DNA from: JBOGOC01 sp050747525
Lineage (GTDB): Bacteria; Acidobacteriota; Polarisedimenticolia; JACPZX01; DASXTC01
Direction of reading: 5' to 3'
Assembly (NCBI GenBank): GCA_050747525.1
Contig: JBOGOC010000066.1
Location: 107,145 to 171,144, forward strand
DNA: 64,000 nucleotides
The notes below the pieces were generated by a model. The model saw only the letters and a list, made by a program, of their open reading frames with translations, made no database searches and was not told the DNA's origin. The position numbers were made by a program, and so were the translations under genes. This document shows positions 29,325-38,604 of the stretch, in pieces; position 1 is the stretch's first letter, and each line of letters starts with the position of its first letter.

Positions 29325-30869
29325 GTGCAGGGATCGGAATCCTTGCGGCGGAGTGCCGCCGCGTGTGCGTGTGCCAGTGTGTTCCGTGGGTTTCCGGGCG
29401 CGATTCTCCTGACAGCCATCACATTCATTGTGGCGGGTGGGCAGCCTCTGGCGCTCACCGACGAGGAGATCTATCGGAACTTTCAGTTCAATTTCATCAA
29501 CCCGGGAGCGCGCGCGCTCGGCATCGGCGGCGCGTTCATCGCGCTGGCCGACGACCCCACCACGGCGCAGGCCAACCCGGCCGGGCTCGACCTGCTTCGC
29601 GAGCCGAACTTCTACTTCGAGTACCGGGTCGCCAACCTTGACGACGACACCTTTTCCAGCGACCTGGGGAGCCTGTCGGTCGATCCCAACACCGGGGCGC
29701 GTGACCTGCCGTTCCTGGGCCTCAGCTCGGGCACGGAGACCGGCTCCCTTTCGGCGCCGACGTTCATCAGCTTTTCCTATCCGTTCCAGCTCGGCGCGGC
29801 CGGACGCCGGCTGACGCTGGCCGGCTCGCGCTTCGTGCATCTGGATCAGGACCGGTCGCTCCCCTCTTCGGGCGGGACCGGGGCCACCTTCTCGTTCGAC
29901 AGCTTTCCCCTCACCGTGAACGGCAACAACGTGGAGAGCTACGCCATCCAGAGCGTGGTGCAAGGCGACAGCTCCATCCAGATCGTGTCCTACGACGCCG
30001 CGGTGGGGATCGAGCTGCACAAGGACTTCTCCGCCGGGCTCATCCTGAGCTACGCCACTCTGGACGTCGAGGCGGACACCCTCACGCAGGTGATCGATCC
30101 GCAGGGCGTGATCGTCACCCCGGGGAACCCGAGGCTCCCCTCGCAGCCGGACGCCGACATCTACACCACGTCCGCCAACGATTCCGACTCCGACTTCACC
30201 TACACCGTCGGCCTGCACTGGCATCCCGATTCCATCTACGCGACCGGCGTCTCCCCCTGGAGGGTGGGGGCGGTCTACCGCCGCGGCGCGCGCTTCTCGG
30301 TGGACGAGTCGGCGTTCCTCAACGGCGTGCAGGTCCAGCAGCTGGAGAACCGCATCGTGGTCCCCGATCGCTTCGCGTTGGGCCTGAGCTACGCCTTCCT
30401 GGAGCGCTGGCTCGTGGTCTCGGAATTCGAGCGCGTCGAGTACTCCGATCAGCTCGACGGCTTCCAGGCGGGCGTGAACTATCTGACCAGCGCGGGGGTG
30501 GCCGGCGGACAGCTGGGGATCAGCGCCCCCGACGACATCGAGTTCGAGGTGGACGACGGGAACATCATCCGCGCGGGCGTGGAGTACGTGATGCCCGTGG
30601 GCTCATCCGGGAACAAGCTGGCCCTGCGCGGCGGCTGGTATCACACGCCCGACAGCCGCATTCGCATGACCGGCTTCCAGAGCGGCGACGACGACGTGAA
30701 CGACACGTACCTCGACGCCTTCCCCGGCGGCGAAGAAGACGACCACATCACCGCCGGCGTCGGATTCACCCTGGGCCGGTCCCTCTTCTCACTCGGCGCC
30801 GAGACGTCCGACCTCGGCACCCAGTTCGTGGGCAGCTACACCCTGGCCCTCGAAAAGGTGAAACAGTGA
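29325..30869 (+). CDS. FadL/PorV-like outer-membrane beta-barrel protein
   Basis: 514 residues from the GTG at 29325, preferred because GGGGGGAG lies five bases upstream and the product then starts with a basic region and a hydrophobic signal segment (ILLTAITFIVAGGQPLAL). An upstream GTG at 29265 would add 20 residues. The mature protein opens with NPGARALGIGGAFIALADD and TTAQANPAGL, the signature of OmpP1/FadL and PorV-type barrels. The rest is alternating amphipathic strands ending SYTLALEKVKQ. FadL proteins carry hydrophobic compounds and PorV-like barrels take part in secretion; which applies here is unclear. The stop overlaps the next start by four bases (GTGA), so the barrel is translationally coupled to a large secreted protein. 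Confidence 0.85.
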   Translation: MQGSESLRRSAAACACASVFRGFPGAILLTAITFIVAGGQPLALTDEEIYRNFQFNFINPGARALGIGGAFIALADDPTTAQANPAGLDLLREPNFYFEYRVANLDDDTFSSDLGSLSVDPNTGARDLPFLGLSSGTETGSLSAPTFISFSYPFQLGAAGRRLTLAGSRFVHLDQDRSLPSSGGTGATFSFDSFPLTVNGNNVESYAIQSVVQGDSSIQIVSYDAAVGIELHKDFSAGLILSYATLDVEADTLTQVIDPQGVIVTPGNPRLPSQPDADIYTTSANDSDSDFTYTVGLHWHPDSIYATGVSPWRVGAVYRRGARFSVDESAFLNGVQVQQLENRIVVPDRFALGLSYAFLERWLVVSEFERVEYSDQLDGFQAGVNYLTSAGVAGGQLGISAPDDIEFEVDDGNIIRAGVEYVMPVGSSGNKLALRGGWYHTPDSRIRMTGFQSGDDDVNDTYLDAFPGGEEDDHITAGVGFTLGRSLFSLGAETSDLGTQFVGSYTLALEKVKQ

Positions 30870-33800
30870 GCGGGCGGCTGCGCACGGCGGGACGTCTGGC
30901 CATCGTATCGGGTCTGCTGCTGTCCGTGATGGCGCTGTCGGTGACGCGCGTCCAGCCCACGTTCGTCGGCGGGCAGACGGCGGCCAGCATCGACGTGTGC
31001 GATACCCCCGAGGATCCCAACGGCGCCCCGCGGCCGGAGTGCAAGGGGAGCGACATCCGGTTCGAGGCCGATCCGGCCGTGCCGGGCAACTTCGGCTTCG
31101 CGGTCGCCACGGGGCGCCTCAACGGCGACACGCTGGCCGACGTGGCGATCTCCGACCCGCAGCGCAACCGCGTCTACGTCTTCTTCGGGCGCAAGGACGT
31201 CAATCAGGCCTACGGCCTCGACCCCAACGACACGAACGACCGCAAGGTCTCCCCCGAGACCCAGGCCGACGTCATCTTCACGCGCGACGCCTTCCCGGGA
31301 CAGCCCGCCTCCATCGGCTTCTCCGTGGCGGTGGGGCTGGAGCCGATCGCCGGCGCCTGCCCGACGGGCCCCGCTGCGGCCCTGGTGATCGGGGCTCCGG
31401 GTAGCCCCGGGACCACCGGCAACCAGCCCGGGACCATCTTCTACATCCCGGCCGGCGCGCTGTGCATCACGCCATCCAATCCGCCCGTCCCCCAGGTGCT
31501 CGACCCGGCGGTGACCGGGCAGATGCTGCAGTCTCCCTTCGCCAATCCGGACGACGAGTTCGGCTATTCGGTGGCATTCGGGCGCATGCTGACGGTTTCC
31601 GGAAACCACGAGGACGTCATCGTGGGCGCGCGCAACTGCACCGACCGGTCTGGCCGCGTCGTAGCCATGGCCGTGAACAACGGCGTGGTGCAGACCGACC
31701 CTGCCAGCCGCATCGCCATCGAAGGGCTCGGCACCGACGGCATCGGCGAGGTGCTGGCGGTGGGCGATCTGGACCTGGACGCCGACCCAAACACCCGTCC
31801 TCGCGGGCGGTTCGACGACATGGCCATCGGCGCGGTTGGGAATTCCAACGGCAAGGTGCTGCTGGTGCAGGGCCCTCTGTCCCCCACAGGCGGGCTCAAC
31901 AACGACGGCGTCTACCGGGAAGGGTCCGCCTTCCAGATCCGCTCCATCGTGGGCGAGGCCTCCGGCGACTACTTCGGGTTCGCGGTGGCCCTCAGCGCCC
32001 AGGGACGTCTCGCAGTGGGCGCCGTGATGGCGGACAACGTCCCCGGGAACAATCCACTCACCAACGTGGTGTCCGGAGCGCGCAGCAACTCGGGCAAGAC
32101 CTATCTCTGGAACCAGGGGGTGATCGGCGATCCCAACAGCGCCAACAACGTCCCCTCCACGGCCGACACCGTCCTGATCGCGCGCCGCTCGGCCGACAAC
32201 TTCGGCTGCGCCGTGGCCTTCGGCGACATGGACGGCAACGGCACCGACGACTTCATCGTGACCGCCCGCCGCGAGGATGGCAGCGGGCTGAAGGTCAACG
32301 AGATCGATCAGGGGGCCGCCTACGTGGTGCAGGACCAGACGGTGCTGACCTCACCGGTGGACCTCAACCGCTGCCTGGGCAACTCCGACTGCACCGGGGT
32401 GTCGGGAATCGACACGATGGTGTTCGGATCCGACCGGCACAACGGGGCCGGTGACGAGATCGGCTGGGCGGCCGCCACGGGCGACTTCGACGGAGACGGG
32501 TTCGCCGAGCTGTTCATCAGCTCGACCACCACGCGCCGCGTCTACGCCGTCACGCTGGAGGACAGCGACGAGGACCGCACCACCAAGGGACGCAACCTGC
32601 GCGACACGGACGACGACAACGACGGGCATGCCGACAGCGTGGACTGCTCGATGCGCAACACCCTGATCTTCCCGGGCGCCACCGAGATCCCCTGCAACAA
32701 CATCGACGAGAACTGCAACGGGCTGACCGACGATTCGCCCGACGCGGACGGTGACACCTTCGACACCTGCGCCCCCGATGCGCCGGGGGACGACGACGAC
32801 AAGGCGGCCGACTGCAACGACAGCGATCCCACCTCGCACCCCAACGCCACCGAGGTGTGCGACGGCAACGACAACGCCTGCGACGGATCGATCCCCACCA
32901 ACGAGACCGATCCGGACGGCGATCTCTACGTTTCCTGCACGGGATGGATCGACCCGCAGGGGAACAACCCCACGATCCTGGGCGGCGACGACTGCCGGGC
33001 CAGCGACAACACGGTCTTTCCGGGCGCGGCGACCAACGAGTCGGTCCCCACGGCCTGCATGCGCGATCGCGACAACGACAACTGGGGCGACGCCTCGCCT
33101 CCCAGCGGCGTGACGCCGGGGATCGACTGCGACGACGGCTCCCCGTCGGCGGCACTCACTTTCCCCGGAGCGGCCCAGATCGAAGGCCCGCTCAACTGCA
33201 TGCGCGACCGGGACGACGACGGCTACGGCGACGCCACCGCCACCCTTCCCGTGGTGCCAGGGACCGACTGCGGCGACACCGACCCCACCAGCAAGCCGGA
33301 CGCGCCCGAGGTGTGCGACGGCAACGACAACGCCTGCACCGGCGGCGTCCCGGCCAATGAGACGGACGGCGACGGCGACAAGTACGTCGTGTGCTCCGGA
33401 TGGATCGACGTCCAGGGGGACCAGCCCACCATCCTGGGGAGCGGCGACTGCGATCCGGGCGACGGCGGCACCTTCCCCGGCGCCGCGTCGCTCGAGGTGG
33501 TGCCCACGGCGTGCATGCGCGACAAGGACAACGACAACTTCGGCGATCTGGCGCCCCCCGCGGGCGTCACGCCGGGGACCGACTGCGACGACGCGTCCAC
33601 CACCGCGGTTTCGACGTTCCCGGGCGCGGCGCAGATCGAGGCCCCGCTCAACTGCATGAAGGACGTGGACAACGACGGCTACGGCGACAAGGCGGCGCTG
33701 CTCCCCATCGTGAAGGGAGGCGACTGCGCGGACACCGATCCCAACAGCCATCCCTCCGGGGTCGAGGCGGCCGACGACGGCATCGACCAGGACTGCAGCG

Positions 33801-36800
33801 GCGCCGACACCGTCGCCTGCTTCGTGGACGGTGACCTGGACACCTTCGGGAAGGACACGACGCTGCTCGCCGTCGACGGGGACTGCACCGATGATGGCGA
33901 GTCGGCGCTCAGCACCGACTGCAACGACGCCAACGACCAGATCTTCCCGACCGCCGTCGACGTTCCCGCCGACGGCATCGACCAGAACTGCAACGGGGCC
34001 GACGCGAAGAGCTGCATCCTGGACAACGATCGCGACGGCTTCGGCACCTCGGCCGGCACGCCCATCATCGCCGAGGACGGCCACTGCGACGCGGCGCAGC
34101 AGGAATCGCTCTCCGCGAACGACTGTAGCGACTCCGACGCGGCCACGCATCCCGGCGGCACGCAGGTGTGCGACGGCAACGACAACACCTGCGGCGGAGT
34201 GGTCCCCTCCAGCGAGAAGGACCTGGACCTCGACGGCTACGTGGCCTGCTCCGGCTGGAACGACACGCAGGGGGACAACGCCGCCATCCTGGGCGGCGGA
34301 GACTGCGACGCGGCGGACGACGACACCTTCCCCGGCGCCGCTCCCAACGAGGTGTTCGCGGGGCTCTGCTTCCGCGACAAGGACGGCGACAACTACGGCG
34401 ACCTCACGCCGCCGGCCGGCGTGCGGACGGGGACCGACTGCGACGACGACACGGCGGCGGGCCCGGTGACCTATCCGGGAGCCGCCCAGATCGACGGCCC
34501 GTTCAACTGCATGAAGGACGCCGACGACGACGGCTACGGCGACGCCTCCGCTCCGCTCCCCGTGGTGCCGGGGGGCGACTGCGCCGATGCCGACGCTGCC
34601 AGCCATCCGGGCGCCTCCGAGCTGTGCGACGGCAACAGCAACGCCTGCTCGGGGACCGTTCCCGCGGCGGAGACCGACACCGACGGCGATGGTTACGTGG
34701 CGTGCAGCCCGTGGGACGACCGCCAGGCGGACAATCCGGCGATCCTGGGAGGCGGCGACTGCGACCCCGCCGATGCCGACACTTTCCCGGGAGCCGCTCC
34801 CAACGAGGTGGTCCCCAACGCCTGCATGCGCGACAAGGATGGGGACGGATTCGGTGCCCAGGTGCCGCCCGCCGGCGTGGTGGTCGGAACCGACTGCGAT
34901 GACGTGTCCGCTGCCGGCGCGTCCACGTTCCCCGGCGCGGCGCAGATCGAGGCGCCGCTCAACTGCATGAAGGACGTGGACAACGACGGCTACGGTGACT
35001 CGGCCGCCGTTCTGCCGGTGGCCCCCGGCGGCGACTGCGACGACGTCGACCCGGCGCGGCACGCGGGAGCTCCCGAGATCCCGGCCGACGGGATCGACCA
35101 GGACTGCAACGGCTCCGATCTGCTCACCTGCTTCGCCGACAACGACGGCGACGGCTTCGGCAGCCCCACCACGTCACTCCCCGATGATGGAGACTGCACC
35201 GATCCGGGAGAGTCCCCCTTCGACACCGATTGCGACGACACATCGGGGGCCATCAAGCCGGGTGCCGCCGAGGTGCCGAACGACGGCATCGACCAGGACT
35301 GCAGCGGCGCCGACACCATCAGCTGCTTCGTGGACGCAGACGTCGACGGCTTCGGCGGAGCCGGGTCGGTGCTGGCCGCCGACGGATCGTGCGACACCCC
35401 GCAGCAGGAATCGGCGATCGGCGGGGACTGCGCTGATGGCGACCCGTCCATCTTCCCGGGCGCACCGGAAGTCCCCGGCGACGGCATCGATCAGGACTGC
35501 AGCGGCAGCGACTCCGTGTCGTGCTTCGTGGACGGAGACAGCGACGGGTTCGGCGGCGCCCCGACCCTCGTGTCGGCCGACGCCGACTGCTCCGATCCCG
35601 GCGAGTCGTCCGTGTCCACCGACTGCGACGACGGCGACGACACCAGGTATCCGGGCGCACCCGAGATCCCGGCCGACGGGATCGACCAGGACTGCAACGG
35701 CTCCGACCTCACCACCTGCTTCGTGGACGGGGACGGCGACGGGTTCGGCAGCTCGGTGACCATACCCCCCTCGGACGGGGACTGCACCGATCCGGGCGAG
35801 TCCCCCTTCAGCACTGACTGCGCGGACGGCAACGACACGATCTATCCGGGGGCCCCCGAGGTGCCCGGCGACGGCGTCGATCAGGACTGCAACGGCTCGG
35901 ACACGGTGAACTGCCTGGTGGACGATGACCAGGACGGATTCGGCACGTCGCTGGGAACGATCGTCCCCGCCCCCGACGGCCTCTGCGAGACGGCCGAAGG
36001 AGAGGCGGTCCCCGGCAACGGCGGCGACTGCGACGACGACGATCCCCTCATCTTCCCGGGGGCCTCCGATCCGCCCGGAGACGGCATCGACCAGGATTGC
36101 TCGGGAGCCGACTCCATCACCTGCTTCGCCGATGGCGACGGTGACGGTTTCGGGACCGACACCACGGTGCCTTCGAGCGACGCCGACTGCACCGACCCGG
36201 GGGAGTCGTCCCTTGACACCGACTGCAACGACTCCGCTTCCGGCATCTTCCCCGAGGCGCCGGAGACGCCCGAGGACGGCATCGATCAGGACTGCAACGG
36301 GGCCGACACCGTCACCTGCATCGTGGACTCCGATGGGGACGGATCGGGGACTTCGGCCGGCACCACGGTCCTGGCCGGGGACGGGACCTGCGATCCGGGC
36401 CAGGGCGAGGCGGAGGACGGCGGCGACTGCGCCGATGACGACCCGTCGCGCTTCCCGGGGGCCACGGAGGTTCCCGACGACGGTGTGGACCAGGACTGCA
36501 GCGGCGCCGACACGGTGACCTGCTTCGTGGACGGGGACGGCGACGGGTACGGCACCGACGCCACCGTGATCGCCACGGACGGCGACTGCACCGATCAAGG
36601 TGAATCGTCGGTGAGCACCGACTGCAACGACGCACAGCCTTCGATCTTCCCCGGCGCCCCCGAGGTGCCGCTGGACGGGATCGACCAGGACTGCGACGGC
36701 TCCGACCTGACCACCTGCTTCGTGGACGGCGATCAGGACGGCTACGGCTCGACGACGAGCTTCATCCCGGGAGACGGCGACTGCAACGACCCGGGCGAGT

Positions 36801-38041
36801 CGGTGTTCGACACAGACTGCAACGACGCGCTGGCCGCCATCAACCCGGGCGCCACCGACGTGCCGGGCGACGCCATCGACCAGGACTGCAACGGCGTGGA
36901 TGCCGTGACCTGCCTGGTCGACGCGGACAAGGACGGCTACGGCCTGACCGGATCGTCCGTGGTCGCCCTCGACGGCTCGTGCGACACTCCCGAGGCGGAG
37001 GCCACCACCGGCGGCGACTGCGCCGACGACGACGCGTCGCGCCATCCGGGCGCCACCGAGGTCCCCAACGACGGGATCGACCAGGACTGCGACGGCGACG
37101 ACCTGCTCACCTGCTTCGTGGACGGAGACGGTGACGGGTACGGATCGACGGCCACCCTGGTGCCGGCCGACGGCGACTGCTCCGATCCCGGAGAGTCGGT
37201 GGTGGACACCGACTGCAACGATGCCGCGGGTTCCGTGCACCCCGGAGCCTCCGAGGTGGTGGACGACGCCATCGACCAGGACTGCAACGGGACCGACACC
37301 ATCACCTGCTTCGTGGACGCCGATCACGACGGGTCGGGGAACCTGGGCGGCGCGACCACCCTGGCCACCGACGGAAGCTGCGACGCCGACGAAGGCGAGT
37401 CGCTCACGCAGGATGACTGCGCCGAGAACGACCCGGCCACGCATCCGGGAGCGCCCCAGGCGTGCGACGGCAACGACAACGTCTGCGCCGGCTTCGTGCC
37501 TGCCTCGGAGATGGATGCCGACGGCGACGGCTTCGTGGCCTGCTCCGGATGGAGCGACACGCAGGGAGACAACCCCGGCCTGGGAGGCGGAGACTGCGAC
37601 GCGGCGGATGCGGACACCTTCCCCGGCGCGGCCGCGTTCGAGACGTTCCCGCAGCTGTGCCATCGCGACAAGGACGGTGACGAGTACGGGGACATCACGC
37701 CGCCGGCCGGTGTGACCGCCGGCGCCGACTGCGACGACGACACCGCCGTGGGCCCGGTCACCTTCCCGGGTGCCGCGGAGATCGAAGCGCCGCTCAACTG
37801 CATGAAGGACGCCGACGACGACGGCTACGGTGACGCGCTCGCCGCGCTCCCGGTGGTGGCGGGAGGCGACTGCGCCGACGCCGATCCTGGCATCCACCCG
37901 GATGCCATCGATCAGTGCGGCGACCTCATCGACGCCGACTGCGACGGGTCCGACCCGACGTGCCTGACCGTGCCGCCCGCAGCGGGCGCGGGCTCCACGT
38001 CGACGCGCGTCAGGCAGTCCGCGGGAGGCCAGGCTCCATGA
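30866..38041 (+). CDS. FG-GAP beta-propeller protein with 31 MopE-type metal-binding repeats
   Basis: 2,391 residues starting with GTG in the GTGA overlap. An N-terminal hydrophobic signal (about 10-30) is followed by about seven FG-GAP/integrin-type blades (about 65-570), recognised by strings such as FGFAVATGRL, FGYSVAFGRM, FGCAVAFGDMDGNG and IGWAAATGDFDGDG. From about residue 590 to near the end there are 31 repeats of the form [GT]DC-D-D-x-D-x-x-x-x-PGAxE-x-x-x-DGIDQDC[NS]G, the 'putative metal-binding motif' of MopE-like proteins. They alternate with DGDGDGFG-type acidic loops and carry regular cysteines. The protein is thus probably extracellular, rigidified by calcium and disulfides. 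The coupled barrel upstream and small envelope protein downstream suggest surface display. No catalytic domain is visible. Confidence 0.9.
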   Translation: MSGRLRTAGRLAIVSGLLLSVMALSVTRVQPTFVGGQTAASIDVCDTPEDPNGAPRPECKGSDIRFEADPAVPGNFGFAVATGRLNGDTLADVAISDPQRNRVYVFFGRKDVNQAYGLDPNDTNDRKVSPETQADVIFTRDAFPGQPASIGFSVAVGLEPIAGACPTGPAAALVIGAPGSPGTTGNQPGTIFYIPAGALCITPSNPPVPQVLDPAVTGQMLQSPFANPDDEFGYSVAFGRMLTVSGNHEDVIVGARNCTDRSGRVVAMAVNNGVVQTDPASRIAIEGLGTDGIGEVLAVGDLDLDADPNTRPRGRFDDMAIGAVGNSNGKVLLVQGPLSPTGGLNNDGVYREGSAFQIRSIVGEASGDYFGFAVALSAQGRLAVGAVMADNVPGNNPLTNVVSGARSNSGKTYLWNQGVIGDPNSANNVPSTADTVLIARRSADNFGCAVAFGDMDGNGTDDFIVTARREDGSGLKVNEIDQGAAYVVQDQTVLTSPVDLNRCLGNSDCTGVSGIDTMVFGSDRHNGAGDEIGWAAATGDFDGDGFAELFISSTTTRRVYAVTLEDSDEDRTTKGRNLRDTDDDNDGHADSVDCSMRNTLIFPGATEIPCNNIDENCNGLTDDSPDADGDTFDTCAPDAPGDDDDKAADCNDSDPTSHPNATEVCDGNDNACDGSIPTNETDPDGDLYVSCTGWIDPQGNNPTILGGDDCRASDNTVFPGAATNESVPTACMRDRDNDNWGDASPPSGVTPGIDCDDGSPSAALTFPGAAQIEGPLNCMRDRDDDGYGDATATLPVVPGTDCGDTDPTSKPDAPEVCDGNDNACTGGVPANETDGDGDKYVVCSGWIDVQGDQPTILGSGDCDPGDGGTFPGAASLEVVPTACMRDKDNDNFGDLAPPAGVTPGTDCDDASTTAVSTFPGAAQIEAPLNCMKDVDNDGYGDKAALLPIVKGGDCADTDPNSHPSGVEAADDGIDQDCSGADTVACFVDGDLDTFGKDTTLLAVDGDCTDDGESALSTDCNDANDQIFPTAVDVPADGIDQNCNGADAKSCILDNDRDGFGTSAGTPIIAEDGHCDAAQQESLSANDCSDSDAATHPGGTQVCDGNDNTCGGVVPSSEKDLDLDGYVACSGWNDTQGDNAAILGGGDCDAADDDTFPGAAPNEVFAGLCFRDKDGDNYGDLTPPAGVRTGTDCDDDTAAGPVTYPGAAQIDGPFNCMKDADDDGYGDASAPLPVVPGGDCADADAASHPGASELCDGNSNACSGTVPAAETDTDGDGYVACSPWDDRQADNPAILGGGDCDPADADTFPGAAPNEVVPNACMRDKDGDGFGAQVPPAGVVVGTDCDDVSAAGASTFPGAAQIEAPLNCMKDVDNDGYGDSAAVLPVAPGGDCDDVDPARHAGAPEIPADGIDQDCNGSDLLTCFADNDGDGFGSPTTSLPDDGDCTDPGESPFDTDCDDTSGAIKPGAAEVPNDGIDQDCSGADTISCFVDADVDGFGGAGSVLAADGSCDTPQQESAIGGDCADGDPSIFPGAPEVPGDGIDQDCSGSDSVSCFVDGDSDGFGGAPTLVSADADCSDPGESSVSTDCDDGDDTRYPGAPEIPADGIDQDCNGSDLTTCFVDGDGDGFGSSVTIPPSDGDCTDPGESPFSTDCADGNDTIYPGAPEVPGDGVDQDCNGSDTVNCLVDDDQDGFGTSLGTIVPAPDGLCETAEGEAVPGNGGDCDDDDPLIFPGASDPPGDGIDQDCSGADSITCFADGDGDGFGTDTTVPSSDADCTDPGESSLDTDCNDSASGIFPEAPETPEDGIDQDCNGADTVTCIVDSDGDGSGTSAGTTVLAGDGTCDPGQGEAEDGGDCADDDPSRFPGATEVPDDGVDQDCSGADTVTCFVDGDGDGYGTDATVIATDGDCTDQGESSVSTDCNDAQPSIFPGAPEVPLDGIDQDCDGSDLTTCFVDGDQDGYGSTTSFIPGDGDCNDPGESVFDTDCNDALAAINPGATDVPGDAIDQDCNGVDAVTCLVDADKDGYGLTGSSVVALDGSCDTPEAEATTGGDCADDDASRHPGATEVPNDGIDQDCDGDDLLTCFVDGDGDGYGSTATLVPADGDCSDPGESVVDTDCNDAAGSVHPGASEVVDDAIDQDCNGTDTITCFVDADHDGSGNLGGATTLATDGSCDADEGESLTQDDCAENDPATHPGAPQACDGNDNVCAGFVPASEMDADGDGFVACSGWSDTQGDNPGLGGGDCDAADADTFPGAAAFETFPQLCHRDKDGDEYGDITPPAGVTAGADCDDDTAVGPVTFPGAAEIEAPLNCMKDADDDGYGDALAALPVVAGGDCADADPGIHPDAIDQCGDLIDADCDGSDPTCLTVPPAAGAGSTSTRVRQSAGGQAP
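32630..37970 (+). repeat. Array of 31 MopE-type Cys/Asp repeats
   Basis: Two flavours occur. Repeats 1-15 and 28-31 largely follow a three-step super-repeat (CDGNDNxC, then a repeat ending PTACM or similar, then one ending PLNCM). Repeats 16-27 are a two-step alternation of GIDQDC[NS]G units with loops DGDCTDPGES and DGSCDxxxxE. The two-phase organisation implies that separate super-repeats were amplified. Confidence 0.85.
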
Positions 38042-38538
38042 AGGCGGCCCTTCGTGGTCTCGCCCTGCTGGTCATCCTGGGGACGTGCGCCCTCGCGTGC
38101 GGAAGCGAGGCCTTGGCCACGGAGAGCGCGGCGCGCGACTACGCGTACTTCACCCTGCAGGGGCGCCTGAGCGATCCCTCCCTGCGCAAGCCCATGGAGG
38201 GGGCCACCATCCGCCTGATGGCCGGCGACCAGAGCTTCGAGACCGTGACCGACCGCAAAGGGGTGTTCGCGTTCGAGAAGCTGCCGGTGTCCTCCTTCAA
38301 GGTGGAGGTGATCAGCTCCGACGGTCGGGTGGTGCGAGGGATCCGCCGCCTGGACGCCAACGACCCGGTCCGCCCCCGTCTCTACATGAAGCTCGGCAAA
38401 GGGGCCGCGCAGTCATTCCACTTGAACGCAGCCGAAGAGTTCGTGCACCTGGACGTGCCGCAGCCCGAGGTCCGCTGGGACCGCTTCTGGAAGGAGCTGG
38501 CCATCTTCGTCGGCGGAGCGGCCATCCTGGCGTTCTGA
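38038..38538 (+). CDS. Small envelope protein with carboxypeptidase-regulatory-like domain
   Basis: 166 residues from the ATG at 38038, which overlaps the preceding stop (ATGA). The N-terminus is a signal or possible lipoprotein signal (LVILGTCALAC). Residues about 40-120 form a transthyretin/carboxypeptidase-regulatory-like beta-sandwich (MEGATIRLMAGDQSFETVTD, then GVFAFEKLPVSSFKVEV). The end (FWKELAIFVGGAAILAF) is a hydrophobic tail without a charged stop, so the protein may be membrane-tethered at both ends. It is the third gene of the barrel-propeller operon and could anchor or assemble the repeat protein at the envelope (inference). Confidence 0.72.
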   Translation: MKAALRGLALLVILGTCALACGSEALATESAARDYAYFTLQGRLSDPSLRKPMEGATIRLMAGDQSFETVTDRKGVFAFEKLPVSSFKVEVISSDGRVVRGIRRLDANDPVRPRLYMKLGKGAAQSFHLNAAEEFVHLDVPQPEVRWDRFWKELAIFVGGAAILAF

Positions 38539-38555
38539 TCCCGGGCGCCCCGGGA
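38539..38555. terminator. Hairpin between convergent genes
   Basis: TCCCGGG-CGC-CCCGGGA is a perfect 7-bp stem with a 3-base loop immediately after the stop of the plus-strand operon. A second GC-only palindrome follows at about 38572-38590. There is no clear T-run; it probably serves both converging transcripts. Confidence 0.45.
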
Positions 38556-38604
38556 GAGAGTGGTCTCCGGAGCGCGCGCCGCGCGCGCCCCGCGTCGCCA
38601 AGCG

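Noticed and set aside
32351..37897. Two minus-strand open frames of about 900 codons opposite the MopE-repeat gene
   Set aside because: Repetitive V/A/R/H-rich translations that simply mirror the Asp/Gly/Cys repeats; no start signals or domains.
32630..37970. Regular repeats that might be taken for a CRISPR array
   Set aside because: The periodicity is coding (Cys/Asp repeats), with no constant short repeat separated by unique spacers.
37915..38037. Upstream extension of the small envelope protein
   Set aside because: It would overlap the propeller/repeat gene in another frame, without a signal peptide; ATGA at 38038 fits better.
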